This document shows, piece after piece, positions 56,685 through 64,000 of a stretch of DNA of 64,000 bases (position 1 is the first letter of the stretch; each line of letters begins with the position of its first letter). Source of the stretch: Strongyloides papillosus (lineage: Eukaryota; Nematoda; Chromadorea; Rhabditida; Strongyloididae); assembly GCA_005656395.1 (NCBI GenBank), contig SRSI01000070.1:62001-126000 (forward strand), written 5' to 3'. Below the pieces are notes generated by a model. The model was given only the letters and a program-made list of their open reading frames with translations. It searched no databases and was not told the DNA's origin. A program made the position numbers and the translations under genes.

Positions 56685-57555
56685 CACAGAAAAATTTTTC
56701 GCATCAAAAATAGTACTGAAAAATTAAATTTTTATTGAATATTCAAAAACAGTACTGAACAGAAAAAAACAGTACTGACCAAAAAAAAACAGTACTGATC
56801 ACAAAAAAACAGTACTAACAAAAAAAACAGTACTGATTAAAAAGTAGTATTAAAAAAAACTATACTAAATGAACAAAACAGTTGTGAATTAAAAATAGTA
56901 CTGATATAAAAAGAACAGTTATTATATAGACAAATTTTAAATCAAATGCCATTTGTAAAACAATTTATAAATGTAATATGACAAAAGTTTTACTTTTTAT
57001 TGTATTTAATTATTTTTATCTTATATATGAAAATCAGATATCAAAGAAAAATTTTAACAGTATTTTTAAAATTTAATTTTTAAAGTTGCAATGGATTTAG
57101 TTGTCTAAAATGTTATTTTTAATTTACTAATATTTTGAAATTTTATACTTTTTAACAATATTATTTTTCAAAATTTTTAAGGTTACCATTGTTCGAAATT
57201 TCTTTACTTTAATATTTTGATCCTAAAATCTTTCGACAATATAATTAGTTTATTTTTTAAAATCATTAAAAATAAATGCTTGGTGTTTTTTTGAAAGCTT
57301 AATTCCATTTTTGAAATCATAATTCTTTTTTTGAAAGTATAGTTCTATTTTTGAAAGCATAGTTCTATTTTTGAAAGCATAGTTCTATTTTTGAAAGCAT
57401 AATTCTATTTTTGAATGCTTAGTTCTATTTTTGAATGCTTAGTTCTATTTTTGAAAGCATAGTTCTATTTTTGAATGCTTAGTTCTATTTTTGAAATTAT
57501 ATTCAAAAATTTTTAATTTTTCAGTCCTATTTTTGATGCGAAAATTTTTTCTGTG
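56685..57555. mobile_element. Nested TIR element with 20-bp subterminal repeats
   Basis: Ends are CACAGAAAAATTTTTCGCAT and the inverse, each next to TA, inside the Tigger-like element. Next to the left end, AGTACT recurs at about 20-base intervals (56751, 56771, 56791, 56811, then 56829). Next to the right end, 57281-57500 is 11 units of 20 bases with core AGTTCTATTTTTGAAAGCAT. The two arrays share the core CAAAAATAG(T/A)ACT in inverted orientation. No coding sequence. Confidence 0.75.
57281..57500 (-). repeat. Tandem array, 11 units of 20 bp
   Basis: Unit AGTTCTATTTTTGAAAGCAT with GCTT/GCAT variants, perfectly phased at 20 bases. It lies inside the right part of the nested TIR element. Confidence 0.85.
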
Positions 57556-58457
57556 TATTTAGTGGTTATTCAATATATCATTAATATTGATGACTAAAAT
57601 CTAATAATATGTATAAATATTTACTAGGCAATGTTAAATGATAAAAAAGTGCCATATAGAGTAAAAGACAAAAAAAAAATAAATATTAAACATAGTCTAA
57701 TTATAATTATTTATTTCTAGGTACATTATTTAAAGTAGCCCGTGATCTTAAATTGAGAACTGCAATTAGTGATATAATTTACTATTTTATCTTTTAAACG
57801 GGCTGTAGGAGGAAGAAAATAGTCTATTATAGAATTTTTGATACAAGTTCTTAAATTATATAGACCCCTAATAACTTCATCTTTTGTTACTTCTTGAGTG
57901 ATTTCTTCATTACTATCAAAATCACTGACTTCATTATTATTAAGATCAGAAGACTTTCAAATTTAAATTATCATACGTATTCTCATTACTCCCTAAAATA
58001 TCAATTTTAGAAAATTTTTCAGTAAATTCATGCCTCTAATTGACTATGAAACTATTTAGAGGTTAAAATATATGGAGAAATGCATATGATTTTCTTAATT
58101 ACCATGATTATTTAGAGGTTTTTTTTATTTAGAGGTACTTTATTTAGAGGTTTTTTTGTATGGAAATTTAAAAAAAATTTCGGGACCAGAATTTACGGTG
58201 ACTAAGTAGAGGTTTCTCTTATTAAGAGGTTTCTTATTAAGAGATTACACTGTACAATACTTTTTATTTACTAGAAATTTTAATAGATTAAGTAATAAAA
58301 TGGGTGGGAATAAAAGAATTATGTTTACAATATAAACCTAAAGAAATGTCATATTCGTAATTCAAAGTTAATTTTAACTTATAAAAAGTAGTTTTATATT
58401 GTATTAATTTTAGATTATTATTATAATTTCTTCAACCCAATAAACTTATTACTGAAA

Positions 58458-59624
58458 TTATAATTCCATTTTTTTTTCTTCACAAGAGTTAGTTGAGTCA
58501 GAATGAACTTCAGTTGGATCAACTTGTTTATAGGAAAAATTTAAAGAACTTCTAGAAAAATAGTCATGGAATTTTACGAATACTTCGTTAGATAATGCTT
58601 TTAATGTAAATTCCTTAGAAACATTTTGTTGTATATACAAACCTTCTACACCTTTGTCTTTACGATATTTAATTTCGCCCCTTGGATTCATAATACAACC
58701 ATCAAAGTTAATAATTTCTGCTGATTTAACAGTAATTTCCACAACTTTATTATTGTCTTCCGCTGTTATTGAAATGTAGCAGTCTTCTTTAATGTTTTTA
58801 ATAGTTACTTCTTTCTCAGTATCGTTTGCAGTTAACTTAGTTTGCCTTTTGTTACAACCATCGTCTTCTTCATTTTTAATAACGTCTTGACATTTATCAC
58901 CAGTAAACATTGAAGGGCATTGACATTCTGTACAATTTTTCTTAGAATAATAACCTCCATGCTCACAAGAATTTTTCTTTAGGCACTTACAATATATATT
59001 ATTTATTTTTCTAAGATCACCATAAACAAATAATCTATTTGCTTGAAGCATTCCATTATATTGACATTGAATAGGATTATAAGTTGGCTGTGAATTTAAA
59101 CTACCGAAATAAGTAGGAAAATGTGTTGCTGATGCAAAATCATAATCCGTATTTTTAATAAATTTATAGTAATAATTTGACATGTTAAAATAAGGTTTAA
59201 ATTTGGCATTAATATTTGTATCGTAAATCTGTAATTCTCTATCTCTATCAATACGTTGGATTTCTGGAATTAGTCCGAATGCAAGTCCTAAATAAAAACG
59301 TATTTTAAATATATCTCTGTATGTTTCTCCTGTTAAGCTAACTTTAGTAACTTTATTCTCATCATTAGATAGTTCTACATGGTCAGTATAACTAGTTATC
59401 ATAAAGTAAATTCCTATTTTATTTTCATCTATATTATCTGATCTGGTAAAATTTAAACAAGTATAATTATTAATTTGGTAGAAGAATTCGTCTATTTCCT
59501 CAACATCTGGATATCCCTTTGTAGTTCTTAACAAAGTTTCAAGCTTTCCTTCAAAAAAGTACTTTACTTCTGTACCATCTGTCGGATAAGGTGGTGGGTA
59601 CACAATTGGTATTTTTTTTCCATT
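58458..59624 (-). CDS. Astacin-family pseudo-protease with EGF and CUB-like domains (5' exon missing)
   Basis: The exon begins at 59624 after a TTTTTAG acceptor (NGKKIPIVYPPPYP); residues below are numbered from the Met-equivalent GTG codon at 59603 (381 codons). The astacin domain (1-195) is complete in outline: YTCLNF, then the helix IRFYLGLAFGLIPEIQRIDRD in the place of 'HExxHxxGxxHEQxRxDRD'. The His ligands are Phe103, Leu107 and Pro113, and the catalytic Glu is Tyr104. The Met-turn SVMHY is SATHF (158-162). An EGF domain (about 205-238, SCEHGGYYSKKNC...CPSMFTGDKC) and a CUB-like domain (250-365) follow. The frame is open throughout. No signal peptide exon was found upstream, so the first exon is distant or lost. 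Astacins are zinc endopeptidases; this copy cannot bind zinc in the usual way. Confidence 0.8.
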   Translation of the reverse strand, partial: NGKKIPIVYPPPYPTDGTEVKYFFEGKLETLLRTTKGYPDVEEIDEFFYQINNYTCLNFTRSDNIDENKIGIYFMITSYTDHVELSNDENKVTKVSLTGETYRDIFKIRFYLGLAFGLIPEIQRIDRDRELQIYDTNINAKFKPYFNMSNYYYKFIKNTDYDFASATHFPTYFGSLNSQPTYNPIQCQYNGMLQANRLFVYGDLRKINNIYCKCLKKNSCEHGGYYSKKNCTECQCPSMFTGDKCQDVIKNEEDDGCNKRQTKLTANDTEKEVTIKNIKEDCYISITAEDNNKVVEITVKSAEIINFDGCIMNPRGEIKYRKDKGVEGLYIQQNVSKEFTLKALSNEVFVKFHDYFSRSSLNFSYKQVDPTEVHSDSTNSCEEKKMEL

Positions 59625-62600
59625 CTAAAAAGCACATTTTAAAAAATATTTTTAAAAACAGTACTTTTTTCGCTAGGATCACTCAGAAAAAGTAGTTTTT
59701 GATTATTAAATTATGTTTAGATTATATTTTTATTAAAAATAATTTTATTAAGGATGTTTATATTATCTATTTACAATTAGTATTTTCTATTTTTGCTAAA
59801 AAAGACGAATATATTGTAATAGCGCGCAGTATTTACTTAAATATATAATTCTGTTTTTTTATTTACGAAATAAACTAAGCTGGAAGCTTTTGGCAAATTT
59901 TTAATTGTTTTCCATGTTTTTTTTTCTTCACTTAGTGCTTCACTATACTATTTTAATTATACAATAGCATATAATCATTATTGATTACTTTATTTTAACA
60001 AAAAATTAGCATAGTACAATGATATTTGACATAAATTTCAAAGTGGTTTTTTCTTTGTAAAACTTTATACATTTAAAGAAATTGATATATTGACTTTATT
60101 TTTTAGATATTCTTTTTTAAAAAGTTAAGTTTAACTACTCAAAAAATAAAGTAAACAAAAATTCGCGCTAGGATAACAAATAATTTGTTTGCCCTTAGTA
60201 CTTTTTGACAAATACAGAGAAAAACGAATGTTTATATACTAAATAATAATAAATTTATTAAAGCTAATTTAAAAAAATGTTTTTAAATAAAATTTTTGTA
60301 AAAATAGCAGAAATTTTTCTAAAAGTTGTCAAATTTTTTTGACAACAAAGAATAAATAATTATTAAAGCTACTCAACTATTTTTAATCATGCTTAATAGC
60401 ATGTTTTGTGGCTTATACTTAAATGTTTAACCAGATCTAGCGGATTTTCGATAATCTGTTTAAAATTAAAATGCTAACTTCTAAATATTTCTTTTTAAAA
60501 TTTTAATATATTTTACTGACAGCAAAAAATAATATTTATCGAAGCCTTTAGACTATCTATGAAAATGATTAGTGTTTAATTTTGTAGATAAGACATAAAT
60601 CTTAAATCTAATAAAAGAGATTTTGAATATGTTGTTCTAGAGCTAAGATGTTAATTATACTTTTTAAAGTACTGTCAACTTATTTCTCAACAAATACAAA
60701 TATATAATTGAAGCTCGTATATAACCAATGAAAATAATTAATATTTTAGTTTTTAGCTAAGACTTTAAATTTAAATAAAATTAAACGACTTTTGATATAA
60801 GGATTTTTAAGGAAAATTTGTGTCAGTTAATAAAATACAAAAAAAATTTCTAAACGTTTTTTAAAATTTTTAATGTCATTTTATTTAAAACTTTATACCA
60901 ATTACGAATAAAGCAATTATTTGGTATTATTTTTGTTTATTAAAAAGTTTTTTACAAATAAAATTATAGAACAATTCTTAACAAACAACTTTTTTAGATA
61001 ATTTTTTACTATAATTAAATCTAAAATGACCTACCGAAACAGAAAAGTATCAAATAAACTTACATTCTGTGTAGTGTATAGTATAATTGACAATAAAATA
61101 AGTAAAGTCAAATGCATTTTTTTAATTAGTAGAAAAAACTTAGTAATAAAAATTAAAAAACTATGGATATTTATACTTTTTTAATACAGGTATTGTTATA
61201 ATGTCGACAGTGTAAATATTTGTTTATGTAGCTAAACATATCTTCATTGTTTTATTTGCGAAGAAAGGTGCAAGTTGTATTAGTGCTGAATCAGATTGCC
61301 TAATTAGTAGTCAAAAGAAGCAAAAAACAATATGTAAAAGATATTATATAAATATATCTATAAAATGATTGCCCAGAAATAAAAGAACATTAACATATTA
61401 TATATAATATTGAAAATTTTTTATCTACAAAGCATACATTTTTACAATATTTAATGTTAGCTAAAATTACGCACAATGTTGCATTATATTTTATGAAATA
61501 ACAGTGATCATTACATAAAGTTTATTTTAAAAAATATGAGTATATATCTGTTCAATTAATTAATTTTTGCAATCATACTAACTTTGGTGAACGATAAAAG
61601 TAAACACTAAAGTTAAAATATACTTTTTAATACTTTTTATATATTCACTGTTAATGTTTAAAAAATACGAATTTCTCTTGTTCTATTTACATTGAACAAT
61701 TATATTTAATATCAAATATCAAAAATTACACTGTTTGCGATTATTATTAATATTTTTTACCAATGAAAATTTTAACGGCATGTGATTATCTAACTTTTTT
61801 ACTTCTTTTTTATATAAATAAAAAGAAAATTTTTATCATTATCAAAAAAGCGTTATATAAAACATCATAAAAATATAATTTTAGAAAATCAATAAATAGT
61901 AATTTTTTAACTAAAAGTAAATAAATGATATTGTATTTTTGAATATAACAGAATCAATTGGTGATTTTAAAAATCATCTCTGATAAAAATCAGTGTAAGG
62001 AATATTCATAAATTTTAATAGATTACTTAAATTGAACATTAGAAGTTTACTATTTGTTGCTTCAGTAATAGAAGCATGTTTTTAATGTAAAAGTATTCCA
62101 GGATAAAGTTTGCAATCATAAAAAAATTTGCAATATCTGAGACCAAGTTTACATGGGCCTGAGGACAAATTATTTAGTAAATTCGTTAAAGTTAAAAATA
62201 TTCTTATTAATCTATACATCCTAGATATTTAACAGAATTTAAAAGCATTATTGAAATTATTATTGTTGATCTTGTTTAACAAAGAATTGTTAAAAGTGCA
62301 AGTTTTATTTGTTATATAATATTTTATTACCTTCTGTTTTGGTACACAAAAAAAACACAATCTATGTAAAATGTAGCAATTTATCAGACCTAAAAAATTC
62401 TAATTTTTTGCTTAGCAATTAATTTTATCGTTAATATTTCACACATGAAAATTGAAACAACAATTAAAGAATTGATAAAATCAATTGCTATTTATTTGTG
62501 ACATTATTTTTATCTTAAAACTTAAATTGTTTTACAAAATACATTTCAAAATGTAAGATAAGAGCTAATTTTACATAAAATTATAAACGCTTTTATAAAG

Positions 62601-62654
62601 TGATCCATAAACACATTATGATATCTTTTTTAATATTTTAAACCGTTTGAACTA
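59625..62654. other. Gene-free stretch with degenerate repeats
   Basis: No coding region seen, including no obvious first exon for the astacin-like gene. At about 60330-60790 a unit of roughly 170-178 bases (…GACAACAAA…TTTAT(T/C)GAAGC…) is loosely repeated three times. Confidence 0.45.
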
Positions 62655-62955
62655 CAGGGTGGCCAGCAAAGGCTTTTGTTTAAGATATAATTTGGTATAT
62701 ATTACTCCAGAAAAATGGAAAAATTTTAAATGAAATTGATATTTATAATGATTAAAATTATATTTTTTAAAGGAAAATTGAGATGTAAATAATTAATAAA
62801 TAGAGGTACTAAAAATTTACTATTTTTTATTGTTTCTTTTAAATTAATCTTTGCTTTATTTTAAAGTAATAATGGCTTCTAGTAAATTAAAGTACTCCTA
62901 TGTGGAAAAAAGATCAACAAAAACTCTTGAACAAAAGCCTTCGCTGGCCACCCTG
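62655..62955. mobile_element. 301-bp MITE
   Basis: Ends are CAGGGTGGCCAGCAAAGGCT on the left and CAGGGTGGCCAGCGAAGGCT on the inverse right, each next to TA. The match continues about 26 bases with one mismatch. Noncoding. The CAGGGTG terminus with TA targets fits a Tc1/mariner-type MITE. Confidence 0.8.
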
Positions 62956-63204
62956 TATTATAAATAGCAACCTGCATAATTCTGTATTTTGGAAAAACAT
63001 TGTTCCAACATAAAAAAAGAGATGGAAAATGCAACCCTTTTAACTGTTAATAATATTTTAAAAAACAATAATTATAAAAAATTATTATAATATTCGTAAT
63101 CAGCATAAAAATCTGAATCTAGAAATATAAAAATTGTTTAAAAATATTGAAAAAAAATTTTTGGCGCTTAACTATTTGACTCATATTTTCCTTAAAAAAA
63201 AGAG
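62956..63204. other. Short gap
   Basis: Nothing seen. Confidence 0.4.
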
Positions 63205-63670
63205 GTCAAAAATCACCTCCATGCGTTTTTGGAGAACGTCTTGGCTATTCAATGAAACATTAACAGTTTTTATAGGTAGTCTGGGAGTCTCAAAATCGAA
63301 TATTTTGTGTCGACAATTAAGGGACATTTTACAAAAAAATTTGAAGCAAAAAATTATTGAAAGATAAATATCTCCCTAATGAAGACAGATATTAAAAATC
63401 CGTCAGATCAGATTTAAGAATTAAGTCTGAACAACAAAATAAGCCATTGATCATGTTCATAGATAGTCTGAGGGCTTCAATAAATACTGTTTTCTGTCAA
63501 CAAATAGGTAATGTAAATTTTTTTAAAAAATTAATAATTTAATTTTTAAACGAAATATTAAAAATCCGTCAAATCAGATTAATGAATAAAGTCTTGGCTA
63601 CAGAATGGGCTAGTGACCATAATCATAGGTAGCCTGGGGCTTTAGTAAATATTATTTTTTGTTGGAGATA
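63205..63670. repeat. Diverged tandem repeat, about three units of 165-180 bp
   Basis: Units start near 63205, 63393 and 63557. Units 2 and 3 share 'atattaaaaatccgtcagatcagatt' and '(a)tagatagtctg(a/g)gggctt(ca)ataaatact'. Unit 1 shares 'gtcttggcta' with unit 3 and 'ataggtagtctgggagtctc'. An ORF across unit 1 is a chance opening. Confidence 0.6.
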
Positions 63671-64000
63671 AAATTTATTATTAAAAACTATTTTTCAAAA
63701 GTTTTTTTTTGCATTTTTTTAAAATAATCACTTTCTTAAGTTTCTCAGTAATCAACATTTTCTTTTTAATTCACAAATAATTGTTTATTAACTTAAATAT
63801 ACTACATGTAAACAAATAAGATAATTTTCTAAGGACAGTTGGAATGACACCTCTGTAACATTTCATCCCTACGCGAAAATTTATTTACTCCTTTTTTCGG
63901 GTGTTTACACTTAACATTTTTGAAACATTATTTTAAAAATGGAATCAGCGCATAAAACTCTCCCTACATACCAATTTTAAGAATGTTAAGGGCAGTTTAA
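63671..64000. other. Right-edge stretch
   Basis: AT-rich, no feature recognised. Confidence 0.5.

Larger units (their letters stand above)
56616..58252 (-). mobile_element. Tigger/pogo-like DNA transposon relic, hosting a nested element
   Basis: Ends are CAGTGTAACCTCCAAATAAG and the inverse right end CAGTGTAATCTCTTAATAAG, each next to TA, a common Tigger-type terminus. The subterminal 'gactatttagaggtt' and 'gactaagtagaggttt' also recur. On the minus strand near 57715-57955 an open fragment reads NNNEVSDFDSNEEITQEV and SIIDYFLPPTARLKDKIVNY; an acidic then helical tail of this kind fits the C-terminus of a pogo/CENP-B-type transposase, but this is tentative. Inside it, 56685-57555 is a separate insertion. 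Confidence 0.65.

Noticed and set aside
63134..63367. 77-aa ORF with a Trp/Leu-rich centre
   Set aside because: It falls on a unit of the tandem repeat and the equivalent frame is broken in the other units.
1..64000. tRNA, rRNA, CRISPR arrays, bacterial operons or integrated virus
   Set aside because: No cloverleaf-like sequence with the usual box motifs, no spaced identical repeats with unique spacers, and no capsid, polymerase or integrase reading frames were seen; the gene structure is eukaryotic throughout.

Overview
The window is nuclear DNA of a parasitic nematode, most likely Strongyloides or a close relative. The evidence is a very AT-rich background, introns of only 36-45 bases, single-exon or few-exon genes, a nematode cuticle collagen, a nematode transthyretin-like protein, and local expansions of CAP/SCP-TAPS and astacin-type secreted proteins. 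The genus is inferred from this gene mix; no search was run.

Layout. (1) Positions 1-160 hold the 5' end of a small secreted basic protein on the minus strand. A TIR element and a transthyretin-like gene (3893-4396) follow. (2) Positions 7357-17486 are a tandem CAP array on the plus strand: five intact two-exon genes and two broken copies. Each has a signal peptide, a Ser/Arg-rich disordered stretch or a longer pre-domain, a short conserved linker and a CAP domain that lacks the usual cavity His and first Glu. (3) Positions 17835-31622 are a quieter block of conserved genes: an MFSD8/CLN7-like transporter, an ELO fatty acid elongase, a two-Ig-domain membrane protein (minus strand), a core-1 beta-1,3-galactosyltransferase and a cuticle collagen. 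A 5.8 kb gene-free stretch lies between the Ig gene and the galactosyltransferase. (4) Positions 34903-39311 hold an unrecognised secreted protein gene (minus) and a broken paralogue (plus), separated by a dead RTE-type retrotransposon. (5) Positions 41627-46119 are a tandem array of four small secreted, very basic proteins; a fifth is at 56063 and a sixth at the left edge. All six share a signal-peptide motif and a near-identical promoter cassette. (6) Positions 47602-58252 are transposon-rich: a piggyBac-like MITE, two mariner relics (one nested in another TIR element), a large foldback element and a Tigger-like element carrying a second nested element. (7) An astacin-family gene (58458-59624, minus) has lost every zinc ligand. 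The remainder is gene-free DNA with a 301-bp MITE and diverged tandem repeats.

How it fits together. Two accessory blocks of secreted proteins flank an island of housekeeping-type genes. The CAP, transthyretin-like, astacin-like and orphan secreted genes belong to families that commonly expand in parasitic nematodes. The most novel item is the small basic secreted family, whose promoter and signal peptide are conserved while the mature part varies strongly.
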